A stretch of DNA of 64,000 bases. It comes from Peribacillus simplex (GTDB taxonomy: Bacteria > Bacillota > Bacilli > Bacillales > DSM-1321). Positions 42,879 through 51,900 of this stretch are shown here, piece by piece. Every line of letters begins with the position of its first letter. Position 1 is the first letter of the stretch. The notes beneath the pieces were generated by a model that made no database searches, was not told the origin of the DNA, and saw only the letters and a program-made list of their open reading frames with translations. A program made the position numbers and the translations under genes. The DNA lies in contig NZ_LNNH01000055.1 in the NCBI RefSeq assembly GCF_001542915.1, forward strand, positions 1 through 64,000, given 5' to 3'.

Positions 42879-44156
42879 TTAGTACCTGACCCAGCCACGA
42901 AGCCGGGAAGCTTCCGCGATCTTGCGTATCCCTTCAATATAAGCAGCAACTTTCATATTCACCGAAAATTTTTGTGAGGTATGATGGACATTCAAAAAGC
43001 TCTCTGCCATCTTTTCCTTCAATCGTTCATCCACAAGTTCTTCCGTCCAGTAATATCCTTGATTGTTTTGGCACCATTCAAAATATGAAACGATCACTCC
43101 CCCTGAATTGGCCAGAATATCGGGTACCAAAACAATCTCTTTTTCATCAAGAATTTTGATTGCTTCTTTTGTTGTCGGCCCGTTCGCTGCTTCGATCAAG
43201 ATTTTACATTGCACTCGTTCGGCATTTCCTTTATGGACCACCCCGCTAATTGCCGCAGGAATCAGCACATCGCATTCCTTCTCCAATATGTCGGAATTCG
43301 ATAATGAATCGTTGAATAAATTGGAGACGACACCGAAAGAGTCCCTGTTCTCCAAAAGGTACGGAATATCCAACCCGTTTGGGTCATAAATTCCCCCAAG
43401 CTCATCCGCTATCCCGACCACCTTTGCCCCCCATTCATGCAAATACATTGCCAAATGGCTGCCAACATTCCCGAATCCCTGGATGATCACGCGCAAGCCT
43501 TCAATGGGAATTCCCTCTAATTCACAGACCATTTGAAGGGTATATAACACGCCCTTGGAGGTAGCTGTTTCCCGTCCCTTCGATCCGCCTAATGTCAGCG
43601 GCTTACCGGTAATGAAGCCGGGTGAATCGAATTCCCTGATATGATCGTACTCATCGAGCATCCACGCCATGATTTGGGAATTCGTATACATATCCGGTGC
43701 AGGAATATCCTTCGTCGGTCCCACTATCTGGCTGACTGCCCTGACGTACCCTCTGCTTAATCGTTCTAGCTCAGACGAACTCATCAATCTGGTATCACAG
43801 ACAATACCGCCCTTAGCCCCTCCATATGGAAGATCCGTAATTCCACATTTCAAGCTCATCCATCCCGCCAACGCCTTAACCTCGTCAGGTGTGACTTGCG
43901 GATGAAACCGAATCCCGCCTTTCGTCGGTCCGGTCGCATCATTATGCTGGGCACGGTATCCTTGGAACATCCGCGTTTCACCATTATCCATTTGTATGGA
44001 AATGCTGACTTCCAAAAAGCGCATCGGCGTTTTCAAAAATTGATATACAGAATCTGGATACCCTAAAACAAGAACCGCTTCTTTTAAAATATCCTGGAAC
44101 TCTTGCAGCGGATTGTCACTTTGACGGGTTTCCATCAGCTTTGTTTTGCCTGTCAT
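42879..44156 (-). CDS. rocG: Glutamate dehydrogenase (RocG/GudB type)
   Basis: 425 residues, NAD-linked catabolic type. 'GPTKGGIRFHPQVTPDEVKA', 'GWMSLKCGITDLPYGGAKGG' (catalytic Lys), 'DIPAPDMYTNSQIMAWM', 'VIIQGFGNVGSHLAMYLHEW' (Rossmann G-x-G-x-x-G) and 'ANSGGVIVSYFEWCQN' are all canonical. It converts glutamate to 2-oxoglutarate and ammonia, the last step of arginine and proline use in Bacillus. I prefer RocG over GudB because of the arginine genes nearby and the sigma-54 promoter in front. GAGGTG lies 7 bases before the ATG. Confidence 0.88.
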   Translation of the reverse strand: MTGKTKLMETRQSDNPLQEFQDILKEAVLVLGYPDSVYQFLKTPMRFLEVSISIQMDNGETRMFQGYRAQHNDATGPTKGGIRFHPQVTPDEVKALAGWMSLKCGITDLPYGGAKGGIVCDTRLMSSSELERLSRGYVRAVSQIVGPTKDIPAPDMYTNSQIMAWMLDEYDHIREFDSPGFITGKPLTLGGSKGRETATSKGVLYTLQMVCELEGIPIEGLRVIIQGFGNVGSHLAMYLHEWGAKVVGIADELGGIYDPNGLDIPYLLENRDSFGVVSNLFNDSLSNSDILEKECDVLIPAAISGVVHKGNAERVQCKILIEAANGPTTKEAIKILDEKEIVLVPDILANSGGVIVSYFEWCQNNQGYYWTEELVDERLKEKMAESFLNVHHTSQKFSVNMKVAAYIEGIRKIAEASRLRGWVRY

Positions 44157-44191
44157 TTTAGCACCTCACTTTTATTCTTATTAAACTAGTA

Positions 44192-44208
44192 AGCAACTTT
44201 CATGCCAG
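44192..44208 (-). promoter_or_regulatory. Sigma-54 (SigL) promoter of glutamate dehydrogenase
   Basis: On the minus strand CTGGCATGAAAGTTGCT fits the -24/-12 consensus TGGCAY-N5-TTGCW at every fixed position and the exact spacing. It lies 35-52 bases upstream of the start codon, so the transcript would begin about 25 bases before the gene. B. subtilis rocG is also SigL-dependent. Confidence 0.75.
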
Positions 44209-44431
44209 CTTTAAAAACTTGTGTAAACGGCCATAAATCGTGAGGTTGCCTTCATCGCCGGTGAACGTAACTTTTTCTTGGGTATGTATGAATTCATAAG
44301 CCATTCAGGTCTGCATATTATGAAACTGCAAGGAACAGGACATCCATAGGCTACTTTACAAACTCCATATCTGGATGATTACTTTAGTAGAAATATTGGA
44401 CTAGTTGGCAGCTGATGTATGCAAAAAACAC

Positions 44432-44457
44432 AAAAGGGCACGCATGCACGCCCTTTT
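44432..44457 (-). terminator. Terminator of the NanE/PTS operon
   Basis: On the minus strand AAAAGGGCGTG-CATG-CGTGCCCTTTT followed by GTGTTTTTT. It ends the transcript about 80 bases after nanE. The rest of 44209-44534 holds no gene that I can support. Confidence 0.7.
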
Positions 44458-44534
44458 CACTTGACCTAAGAAAACTTTCTTTGCATTTGTGCGAAGAAGA
44501 CCTACACCGCCATATAGATCGGTTTTGGAAGCTT

Positions 44535-45236
44535 CTATTTCTCAGCCAGCAGCTTCAATTCATCCACGAACCATTTCGTGATAATTTCCGGACGAGTAAT
44601 GGCCGTTCCAACCACGACAGCGAAGGCACCGCTTTCAATGGCTTTTCGAGCATGATCCTTCGTGTGAATATGACCTTCAGCAATGATGGGGATATTACAT
44701 GCAGAAGAGAGTTTATGAATAAGAACATAATCGACTTCCTTCACGTTTTTCGTTTCCTCCGTATATCCACACAATGTCGTTGATACGATATCCGCTCCCA
44801 GTTCTTCTGCGATCTGCCCATCTTCAAAAGTCGCACAATCTGCCATCACTAAAATATTGGGATGGTCACTATTGATTTTTTTTATGATGCTTTCAAGCGT
44901 TTCACCCCCAGGTCGCCTTCGTTGGGTGCCATCAAGGGCTACAATGCTGGCACCAGCCTCAATGATGCTTTTAGCACTTTCATAGGTCGGAGTGATATAA
45001 ACCTCGCTTTCATCAAACCATTGTTTGTGAATCCCCATGATAGGCAAGGTCGTTACCTTCCTGATCGCTTCGATATTTTCAGGCGCGTTTGCCCTTATTC
45101 CAACGGCGCCTCCTTTTTCAGCAGCCTTGCTTAACGCGCCCATGATATTCGCCCCATACATGGGCCAGCCTACCCTTGCCTGGCACGACACAATCAATCC
45201 ATTTTTGATCTTGTTCAATACGTTTTTTTTACCCAT
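44535..45236 (-). CDS. nanE: N-acetylmannosamine-6-phosphate 2-epimerase
   Basis: About 233 residues, TIM barrel. 'GLIVSCQARVGWPMYGANIM', 'GAVGIRANAPENIEAIRKVT', 'ASIVALDGTQRRRPGGETLE', 'ILVMADCATFEDGQIAEELG' and 'IIAEGHIHTKDHARKAIESG' are the standard NanE marks. It turns ManNAc 6-phosphate into GlcNAc 6-phosphate. No sialic acid lyase or ManNAc kinase is in the window, so here the PTS probably delivers ManNAc 6-phosphate directly. The ATG at 45236 follows AGGTGA, 9 bases after the PTS IICD stop. Confidence 0.92.
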   Translation of the reverse strand: MGKKNVLNKIKNGLIVSCQARVGWPMYGANIMGALSKAAEKGGAVGIRANAPENIEAIRKVTTLPIMGIHKQWFDESEVYITPTYESAKSIIEAGASIVALDGTQRRRPGGETLESIIKKINSDHPNILVMADCATFEDGQIAEELGADIVSTTLCGYTEETKNVKEVDYVLIHKLSSACNIPIIAEGHIHTKDHARKAIESGAFAVVVGTAITRPEIITKWFVDELKLLAEK

Positions 45237-45245
45237 CTTTATCAC

Positions 45246-46832
45246 CTACAAGACTCCAAATGATTTTCCAACTAGACCGACAGCAAAGCAAAAAAGGATG
45301 AGCCAGTAGATTGCCTTCTTATATTTATGCAGAACCCATAAGAAGCCAAGCGTCAAGAGAAGGGGCAAAAGCCCGGGCAAGATCGAATCGAGAAGTTCTT
45401 GCAAGATGATTTCTTTGCCAGCGTAGTTCCATTTAGCGGCCACTCCCACCTGAACAAAATGGACAATCATCGAACCTGTGACCATTAATCCGACAATGGT
45501 TGCCCCCTGTACAAACTTATTGAGGATATCCGAATCTTTCATTTTCAAGATAAGGTTCATTCCAAACCTGTACCCATAAATCAATCCATAATAGCGGGAG
45601 ATAATGTTTAGCAATACGTTTGGCACGATGAATAGGACCGGACCTATCGGGTTTCCCTCCAACGCCAAGCCAGCGCCAATTGCCGCAAAAATGGTCATGA
45701 AGGTCGCTTTAAACACAGAGTCACCAATTCCAGAAAGTGGTCCCATCAATGCCGCTTTGGTTGAAGAAATAGTCTCAGAGGTGATCGGTTTTCCTTGTGC
45801 CCGTTGCTCTTCCAAGGCAAGTGTCACACCGATGACGGCATTGGTAGTATATGGGTGACAGTTAAAAAACTCATTATGGCGGACAATCGCTTCTTTTAAT
45901 TCCTCATCGTCTCCATAAAGTCTTTTGAGTGCCGGAATTACCGCAAAACAAAAACCTAAACTGCCATAGCGCTCATAATTTATCGACGTCATGCTGAAGA
46001 AGGAACGGAAAAAGGTGCTGATTAAATCCTTTTTTGTCAGGATCGCCGTTTCCGCTTCATCTCGCTGGGACGAAGGAAGGGCGATATCACTGTTATCCGC
46101 CTTATTCATCACCACCGAAATGCTGATGGCGATTCCAAGACCCAACAAGGCAATCGATAGTACGGGGAGTTCCAAATAAACCGTCAGTACGAATCCAATC
46201 AGGAAAAATGACCAAAACTTCTTGAAGCTCATCATTTTCAGGAGCATCGCCATTCCTATGGCAGGCAGAATTCCTGCAGAAACCTTTAAACCATCCAGAA
46301 ACCACGCAGGCATGGAATCCACAAGGTGCTTTACAAAGTCGCTTCCAAACTGAATAGCCAAAAACGTCGGGATGAACATGACTGTGAAAAAAACGATCAA
46401 ACCGGACAGGTGCAGACGTCCTGCCCTCTTTAGATCAAGATCTTTTAGAGCATTTTCAGCACGATGCACGAGAAAAATATTGAAGTTCCAAGCAAGCATG
46501 ATCAAAAGCTGTGCCAGAATGCCAATTGGCAAGGCCAGGGCAATTCCAACTTCTGGTTTACCGCCAGCACTGACTGCAAAAATGGTACCAATCAGTCCTG
46601 CAATTTGTGCATTTGGGGGGATGCTCCCTCCAATCGGCAAGACCCCCATGAACATCAATTCGACGCTCGCCCCAACAATCAAACCTGTTTGGAGGTCGCC
46701 CATCATTAAACCTAGTAACGGGCCAGCAAAAATCGGACGGCTGATCATCCAATATCCGTACCCATAGTTTTCAGTCATGAGACCCGCAACAAAAGCGCTC
46801 AGCAAAACGGCTGGCAGGAAGCCAATATCCAC
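45246..46832 (-). CDS. PTS mannose-class permease, IIC and IID fused
   Basis: 528 residues. The first half (about 1-250) is a IIC protein with 'GDLQTGLIVGASVELMFMG' and 'GGSIPPNAQIAGLIGTIFAV'. A hydrophilic linker ('ALPSSQRDEAETAIL') leads into a IID protein ('MTSINYERYGSLGFCFAVIP', 'HNEFFNCHPYTTNAVIGVTL', 'ALMGPLSGIGDSVF'). IIC and IID are usually separate genes, so this fusion is uncommon. With IIB and IIA it makes a complete mannose-class PTS, and with NanE in the operon the likely substrate is N-acetylmannosamine. Confidence 0.88.
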   Translation of the reverse strand: MDIGFLPAVLLSAFVAGLMTENYGYGYWMISRPIFAGPLLGLMMGDLQTGLIVGASVELMFMGVLPIGGSIPPNAQIAGLIGTIFAVSAGGKPEVGIALALPIGILAQLLIMLAWNFNIFLVHRAENALKDLDLKRAGRLHLSGLIVFFTVMFIPTFLAIQFGSDFVKHLVDSMPAWFLDGLKVSAGILPAIGMAMLLKMMSFKKFWSFFLIGFVLTVYLELPVLSIALLGLGIAISISVVMNKADNSDIALPSSQRDEAETAILTKKDLISTFFRSFFSMTSINYERYGSLGFCFAVIPALKRLYGDDEELKEAIVRHNEFFNCHPYTTNAVIGVTLALEEQRAQGKPITSETISSTKAALMGPLSGIGDSVFKATFMTIFAAIGAGLALEGNPIGPVLFIVPNVLLNIISRYYGLIYGYRFGMNLILKMKDSDILNKFVQGATIVGLMVTGSMIVHFVQVGVAAKWNYAGKEIILQELLDSILPGLLPLLLTLGFLWVLHKYKKAIYWLILFCFAVGLVGKSFGVL

Positions 46833-46871
46833 TTTTTCTCCCCCTTTACGTTCTGACGGCCTTTCCCGTCT

Positions 46872-47342
46872 CTATATTTTCGTATATAAATCAATGGATT
46901 TGTCACTTGGAGATGTTCGGATTTCACAGGCAATCCCGTGATCTTTTATTTTTCGGAAAACGGCCTTATCTTCTTCGTCCAAATAGACTGTTTTACATAT
47001 TTCCTGTTTACCAGCTTTATAGTACATGCCGCCTACATTTATCGAAGGCAGCATAATCCCTTTTTCAATCAGGGATAAGAGAACATGGGGACTTTTCACG
47101 ACGATGAACGTTTTCATGGAATCCGGCTGCGCATCGAGATGGCTCACTGCATCTTCGACAGAAAGAATGGCAAGTTTTTTCCCAGAAGGAACCGCCATGC
47201 TTAGCAGCAAGATTTGGGTCGGGTCGTTCGCCGCTTCATCATCAACTACAAGGTATTCGGTGACTTGATAAGCAACGCTCCATGAATAAGCGACTTGTCC
47301 ATGTATAAGCCTTTCATCGATACGGGTAACAACAATGCTCAT
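46872..47342 (-). CDS. PTS mannose-class component IIB
   Basis: 156 residues. The phospho-histidine lies in the N-terminal motif 'RIDERLIHGQVAYSWS', typical of ManX/LevE/AgaB IIB proteins, followed by 'EYLVVDDEAANDPTQILLLS' and 'INVGGMYYKAGKQEICKTVY'. It passes phosphate from IIA to the sugar at IIC/IID. 39 bases separate it from the IICD gene and 12 from the IIA gene. Confidence 0.92.
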   Translation of the reverse strand: MSIVVTRIDERLIHGQVAYSWSVAYQVTEYLVVDDEAANDPTQILLLSMAVPSGKKLAILSVEDAVSHLDAQPDSMKTFIVVKSPHVLLSLIEKGIMLPSINVGGMYYKAGKQEICKTVYLDEEDKAVFRKIKDHGIACEIRTSPSDKSIDLYTKI

Positions 47343-47354
47343 GACAAACCTCCT

Positions 47355-47750
47355 TCACGATTCTCGAATGATTGCGGAGTTTATATGGCTAATGCTTTGG
47401 GAGGCATTGGCGATTAACTCTCTCGGACTTGCAGGTGATAGACAGCATTCAATCACTAAACCTAAATGGAAACCGGCGATTACCTGTACAGCTTCATCTT
47501 TCAACACTTGAAGTGTAGATGCATTGCATGGGGAACCGCCTTTAATATCAGCCAGTAGGATAATCTCTTTGTAGCGGACCCGCAATTGATCGACTGAAAT
47601 TCCCAGACGGCTTGAAAATGAGTCGAATGCTTCGTCAGCACCCATGTTCAATGCATAAAGGCGTTTTTGTTTTCCTGTAATCAGCTCCACACATTCCTTC
47701 ATTGCCGAGGCTAAGTTGCCATGACTTACAAGTATAATGGCCCTATTCAA
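47355..47750 (-). CDS. PTS mannose-class component IIA
   Basis: 131 residues. The phospho-histidine is His10 in 'AIILVSHGNLASAMKECVEL', followed by 'EIILLADIKGGSPCNASTLQ', the family marks of ManX/LevD. It receives phosphate from HPr. First gene of the leftward mannose-class PTS operon, about 200 bases from the divergent RpiR-type regulator. Confidence 0.92.
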   Translation of the reverse strand: MNRAIILVSHGNLASAMKECVELITGKQKRLYALNMGADEAFDSFSSRLGISVDQLRVRYKEIILLADIKGGSPCNASTLQVLKDEAVQVIAGFHLGLVIECCLSPASPRELIANASQSISHINSAIIRES

Positions 47751-47847
47751 CTTACCACCTCCTTATATTTAATTTTTTAAATATTCTATCTTTTACAATC
47801 ATAAATAAAAAGAATTAAAATATCAATAATTTAACGAAAAATTAAGA

Positions 47848-47915
47848 AATAAAATTTCACAAATGGCATTTTTCTCTGCATTTACTCACAATAAAATTTC
47901 ATTTGTGATATAAAT
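47848..47915. promoter_or_regulatory. Divergent control region with repeated AATAAAATTTCA elements
   Basis: AATAAAATTTCA occurs at 47848-47859 and again at 47890-47901, 42 bp apart (four DNA turns). The second lies inside an imperfect palindrome TCACAAT...ATTTGTGA (about 47886-47909). A TATAAA follows at about 47910 for the RpiR-type gene. Good candidate sites for that regulator. Confidence 0.5.
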
Positions 47916-47947
47916 GTAATAGGATATCTCTTATAAGGGGGACAATT

Positions 47948-48799
47948 ATGAGCACATCTTTATTACGAAAAATCAAAGAAAAAGCCGATTCCCTGTCACG
48001 TGCAGAACGGCAAGTAGCCCACTATATATTGGATCATGCCGATTTGGTGCAAACGTACACGATTTCTGAAATATCGAGTAACGCCAATGTTTCCCAAGCC
48101 AGCGTTGTCCGTTTTTGTAAACGGATGGGCATAGAAAGCTTTAAAACGTTTCAACATACTTTAGTGAAAGAACTGAGTTCAAACCATGCCAATATTAATG
48201 ACCTTTCTTTATTGCGTGAAAATGATACCCCTTACCAGCTTTTTCAAAAAGTAACGATGAGCAATAAAATTGCCTTGGATTCGCTTGAACAAACATTGAA
48301 CAAAAAAGAATTTGATAAAGCAGTCGAATGCTTAAGCAGGGCAAAACGGATTGCTTTTTTCGGTGTCGGCGGCTCCGCTACAGCTGCATTGGATGCCAGC
48401 CATAAATTCGCTAAACTTGGCGTCGCGACAGGGATGAACACGGATTTTCATACCGTGATCTCCTATGTTTCCAATTTCTCTTCCGAAGATGCTTTAGTCC
48501 TTTTTTCAACATCCGGAAAAACGAAGGATGTTTTGGAAATGGCTTCCTATGCAAAAAAGATCGCCGTTCCCATTGTTGCCATTACCGCCTATTCGAAGTC
48601 TCCTCTATTAAAATTGGCTACGATACAGCTTTGCTTTCCTGACATTGAACATGATCAGCGAATCGGCAGCATTGCATCGAGGATCATGCAGCTTAACATG
48701 GTCGACGCCCTTTACTTAAGCGTTTTTCACCGCATCGACAAACAAACCATCGATAATTATCATAAAGCACGTGAAGAAATCCTCCGACTAAGAAGGTAA
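47948..48799 (+). CDS. MurR/RpiR-family regulator of the mannose-class PTS
   Basis: 283 residues. N-terminal RpiR helix-turn-helix ('LSRAERQVAHYILDHADLV', 'TISEISSNANVSQASVVRFC') and a SIS sugar-phosphate domain ('RIAFFGVGGSATAALDASHK', 'DALVLFSTSGKTKDVLEMAS'). Divergent from the PTS-nanE operon, so it probably senses ManNAc 6-phosphate or GlcNAc 6-phosphate. AAGGGGG lies before the ATG. Confidence 0.88.
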   Translation: MSTSLLRKIKEKADSLSRAERQVAHYILDHADLVQTYTISEISSNANVSQASVVRFCKRMGIESFKTFQHTLVKELSSNHANINDLSLLRENDTPYQLFQKVTMSNKIALDSLEQTLNKKEFDKAVECLSRAKRIAFFGVGGSATAALDASHKFAKLGVATGMNTDFHTVISYVSNFSSEDALVLFSTSGKTKDVLEMASYAKKIAVPIVAITAYSKSPLLKLATIQLCFPDIEHDQRIGSIASRIMQLNMVDALYLSVFHRIDKQTIDNYHKAREEILRLRR

Positions 48800-48988
48800 G
48801 AGATCATTAATGCAAGGCTCGATAGGTGAAGCGCCTTCCATGCATCTGCAGCGAACCGTAAATCCTCTTGAAATGAATACGCAGCCTTTTGCTAGTTTTC
48901 ATGGTGTAGTATGTGTTCCCTGTAAAGGTAGAATAGTGGACAACATTTTCCACATACAGGCCGTCCCTTCACTCGAGGCGACCATATC

Positions 48989-49026
48989 AAAAGGGTACGG
49001 AATTGGAAGAATCCCGTACCCCTTTT
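48989..49026. terminator. Bidirectional terminator between convergent genes
   Basis: AAAAGGGTACGG / CCGTACCCCTTTT, a 12-bp stem with one bulged base and A/T runs on both sides, between the RpiR-type gene and the APC permease gene. The rest of 48800-49075 shows no supported gene. Confidence 0.75.
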
Positions 49027-49075
49027 CTCTGCAAACCGACCGGTCCTTGCATGTGACATTTTCCTTGCGAAGAGT

Positions 49076-50422
49076 CTATAGCTGAATTTCTTCCACTTGA
49101 TATTGAGGCGGTGCAGTGCGAAATGCCTTGGTAATGTACAGCAGATAACAAAATCCAACCAAAAACCAGCCAACCCCCATGATTAGTGAGCTTGTCTCAA
49201 GATTGATCCAAAGTATGCCAATGGCTATGGCCCCGATTAGGGGCATGATTAAGTAATGGAAATATCCCTTTATCGTTCGATGCTTTTTTTCCTTGATGAT
49301 AAAATGGCTGATCACTGACAGATTTACAAAAGTGAAGGCCATCAATGCACCAAAATTAATCAGTGACGCAGCCGTCACCAAATCAAAGAACAATGCCGAC
49401 AAGGCAATGCCCCCCACGATGAGGACATTGATGGCAGGTGTTTTCCACTTAGGATGAATATAGCCAAACCATTTTTCCGGAAACACCTTATCACGGCCCA
49501 TAACATACAATAGGCGGGATACGCTGGCATGCGATGCTAGTCCCGATGCTAGCGTATTGACAAGGGTGGTGCATAAGAAAATCGATTGAAACAGCTTCCC
49601 CCCTACATATAAGGCAATTTCCGGCAACGCAGCATCCGGTTCCTTGAAACGGGAGATATCAGGAAAAAAAAGCTGGATAAAGAAAGAGGAAATAATGAAT
49701 ATCACCCCTCCCCATAGTGCCGTTAAAAAGATCGCTTTGGGAATCGTTTTTTTCGGATCTGGCGTTTCCTCCGATAGTGTCGTTACGGCGTCAAACCCTA
49801 AAAAGGAAAAACAAAGAATGGTGGCCCCCGTGATGATGGCAGAATAGTCCATCCCATCCTGGACGAAGGGCTGGATCGTGAACACTTCCCCTGTCCCTTC
49901 TCCACTATGCAGGCCCCTGATTACAAGAATGATGAACACCGTCATGATGGCAATCTGAATCAAAACAAAAAGGGCATTGAAGTTAGCCAATACATTGACA
50001 CTCCGGAGATTGAGAATCGTGACAACCGCAACGAACAGTACTACCCATAACCATGTTGGCACCTCTGGAAATAATGCAGTAAGATAAATTTTGGTCAATA
50101 ATGCATTTACCATCGGTAAAAATAGGTAGTCCAACAACGAGGACCATCCTACCAGGAACCCCAAATGCCGGTTGATCGCCTTTTGCGTATACGTATACGC
50201 CGATCCTGCTGCTGGAAAAACCTTTACGAGTTTACCATAGCTTGCGGCGGTAAAGAGCATACCGACCAATGCAACGATATAAGCAGTCGGTACATGTCCC
50301 CCGGTGATTCCGGATACGATACCGAATGTATCGAATACGACCATAGGAGTCATATAGGCCAATCCCATCATAACAATTTGCCATAATTTTAGCGTTCGTT
50401 TCAGTTTCGCATCATTTTCCAC
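49076..50422 (-). CDS. APC-family amino acid/polyamine permease (PuuP-like)
   Basis: 448 residues with twelve membrane helices. '[21 protein letters not shown]', '[20 protein letters not shown]', '[20 protein letters not shown]', '[20 protein letters not shown]' and '[16 protein letters not shown]' match putrescine-importer-type APC proteins. Divergent from agmatinase, so it may carry agmatine, putrescine or a guanidino acid. It starts at a GTG with AAGGAGG 9 bases upstream; a perfect cre site overlaps the leader. Confidence 0.85.
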   Translation of the reverse strand: MENDAKLKRTLKLWQIVMMGLAYMTPMVVFDTFGIVSGITGGHVPTAYIVALVGMLFTAASYGKLVKVFPAAGSAYTYTQKAINRHLGFLVGWSSLLDYLFLPMVNALLTKIYLTALFPEVPTWLWVVLFVAVVTILNLRSVNVLANFNALFVLIQIAIMTVFIILVIRGLHSGEGTGEVFTIQPFVQDGMDYSAIITGATILCFSFLGFDAVTTLSEETPDPKKTIPKAIFLTALWGGVIFIISSFFIQLFFPDISRFKEPDAALPEIALYVGGKLFQSIFLCTTLVNTLASGLASHASVSRLLYVMGRDKVFPEKWFGYIHPKWKTPAINVLIVGGIALSALFFDLVTAASLINFGALMAFTFVNLSVISHFIIKEKKHRTIKGYFHYLIMPLIGAIAIGILWINLETSSLIMGVGWFLVGFCYLLYITKAFRTAPPQYQVEEIQL

Positions 50423-50436
50423 TTATCATCCCTCCT

Positions 50437-50450
50437 TGAAACCGCTTTCA
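50437..50450. promoter_or_regulatory. cre site in the leader of the APC permease gene
   Basis: TGAAACCGCTTTCA matches the cre consensus TGWAANCGNTNWCA at all positions. Lying 15 bases upstream of the GTG start, beside the ribosome site, it could block transcript elongation through CcpA. Confidence 0.65.
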
Positions 50451-50520
50451 ACTATTCGATTTGACATGTCCTAAATAAATGGTAAAACCTCCTTTTTTTA
50501 AAAATACAACCTGAATACCT

Positions 50521-50542
50521 AAATGCAAATATCGTGCCATTT
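50521..50542. promoter_or_regulatory. Possible upstream activator site for the sigma-54 promoter
   Basis: AAATGCAAATATCGTGCCATTT is an imperfect palindrome that resembles the TGCAAAATATTTTTGCA form of RocR sites as I remember it. It lies about 190 bases upstream of the sigma-54 promoter, a usual enhancer distance. Another palindrome, GCTGGCATTCCAGC, follows at 50553-50566. Confidence 0.35.
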
Positions 50543-50714
50543 AACGTAAATAGCTGGCATTCCAGCAGCATTCGTGTCATTTCAATCGTTCATGGGGAAA
50601 CGCGGCTCCGTTTTTTTACTGCATCTCGATTCATTTTCCGATAGATTATTCGCCCATGCATAATTCCCTAATAAAAAAACGTTTACGTATCTGCAGAAAA
50701 TCGCTTTAGGTGAC

Positions 50715-50732
50715 TTGGCATGTTAATTGCAT
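50715..50732 (+). promoter_or_regulatory. Sigma-54 (SigL) promoter of agmatinase
   Basis: TTGGCATGTTAATTGCAT fits the -24/-12 consensus TGGCAY-N5-TTGCW with exact spacing. Transcription would start near 50743, about 47 bases before the ATG. A sigma-54 activator (RocR-like) should be needed. Confidence 0.72.
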
Positions 50733-50789
50733 TTGATAATGGCGAGTATTCAGACCCTTAACATGATTAGAAAATGGAGGAATAAAAAA

Positions 50790-51758
50790 ATGAAATATCC
50801 TTTAACTCCCGATGTAAAACCAGAGTTTTGTACCACTGGAACATTTATGCGCTTACCTTCTTCAAGAGAAAATGCCAAATTGGCCGTGGTTGGCCTGCCC
50901 TTTGATACAGCCGCTTCATTCAGGGTAGGAGCAAGGTTCGCTCCACAGGCGGTCCGTCAGGCATCCATGACGTTGTTTCCTTATCATCCCATTCAGAAAG
51001 TTTTTCCATTTGACGAGTGTAATGCGATTGATATTGGGGATGTTTCAGTGATTCCCCATAATATCCACCGAAGCTATGAATTAATTGAATCGGCGATGGC
51101 AGACTTGATGAAAGCGGGCATCATCCCAATCGGAATTGGAGGAGATCACTCCGTAACATTGGCCAATTTAAGAGCTGCCGCAAAAATCCATGGACCAGTG
51201 GCGCTTCTCCATTTCGATTCACATACTGACACGTGGGATACTTATTATGAAGAGAAATATTGGCATGGTTCACCGTTCATCCGTGCTTATGAGGAAGGGC
51301 TGCTGCAGTCGGATAAAGTTTTCCAAATTGGAATTAGAGGAACACTCAATCATCCAGGCGATATTGATTCCAGTACAGATCTGGGCTATACCGTGATAAC
51401 AACGCCTCAACTGAAGGAAAGGGGAATCGCGGATGTCGTGAAGGAAGTCAAAAAGACGATTGGGGATACACCATGTTTCTTGAGCTTTGATATCGATTTC
51501 GTAGATCCATCGTGCGCACCTGGTACGGGCACCTTGGAGGTTGGAGGATTGAATAGTTTTGAAACATTGGAGTTGATTCGCTCCCTGCACGGATTCAACT
51601 TCATCGGTTTCGACTTGGTGGAAGTTCTCCCACCCTATGACCCAACCCAAATCACTTCCCTATTGGCAGCCACCATCATTCACGACTTTGCCAGTTTAGT
51701 AGCATTGAAATTGAGGGCAGAACAAGAAATGCCCGTCGAAAATAGTCAAAAAAACTAG
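50790..51758 (+). CDS. speB: Agmatinase-family ureohydrolase
   Basis: About 322 residues. The two-manganese ureohydrolase site is complete: 'PIGIGGDHSVTLANL' (His), 'LLHFDSHTDTWDTYY' (D-S-H-x-D) and 'LSFDIDFVDPSCAPGTGT' (D-x-D). Agmatinase splits agmatine to putrescine and urea; guanidinobutyrase and related enzymes share the same pattern, and the guanidino context keeps these open. TGGAGG lies before the ATG at 50790; an in-frame extension upstream to 50727 overlaps the transcription start and is rejected. Confidence 0.85.
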   Translation: MKYPLTPDVKPEFCTTGTFMRLPSSRENAKLAVVGLPFDTAASFRVGARFAPQAVRQASMTLFPYHPIQKVFPFDECNAIDIGDVSVIPHNIHRSYELIESAMADLMKAGIIPIGIGGDHSVTLANLRAAAKIHGPVALLHFDSHTDTWDTYYEEKYWHGSPFIRAYEEGLLQSDKVFQIGIRGTLNHPGDIDSSTDLGYTVITTPQLKERGIADVVKEVKKTIGDTPCFLSFDIDFVDPSCAPGTGTLEVGGLNSFETLELIRSLHGFNFIGFDLVEVLPPYDPTQITSLLAATIIHDFASLVALKLRAEQEMPVENSQKN

Positions 51759-51798
51759 GACAACAAGCGGTCGCGATTAACCCACAGACAGACAAAAA

Positions 51799-51900
51799 GA
51801 GCCATTTAATAAAAATGACCCTTCCAAACTGTAGACAAACTCTATGAAAATCGAGTTTGTCTACAGTTTTTTTCGGTTGTACAATCCGGACCCTTCACAC
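51799..51900 (+). mobile_element. Solo IS1182-type end acting as the agmatinase terminator
   Basis: The hairpin AACTGTAGACAAACTC..AT / AT.GAGTTTGTCTACAGTT (51827-51868) repeats the terminal hairpin of the IS copies at 425-454 and 61729-61758. It is followed by TTTTTTT and by 'CGGTTGTACAAT', which matches the sequence just inside those IS ends. No transposase follows. An imperfect palindrome (51800-51822) lies on the outer side, as with the other copies. It now serves as a terminator for speB. Confidence 0.6.
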
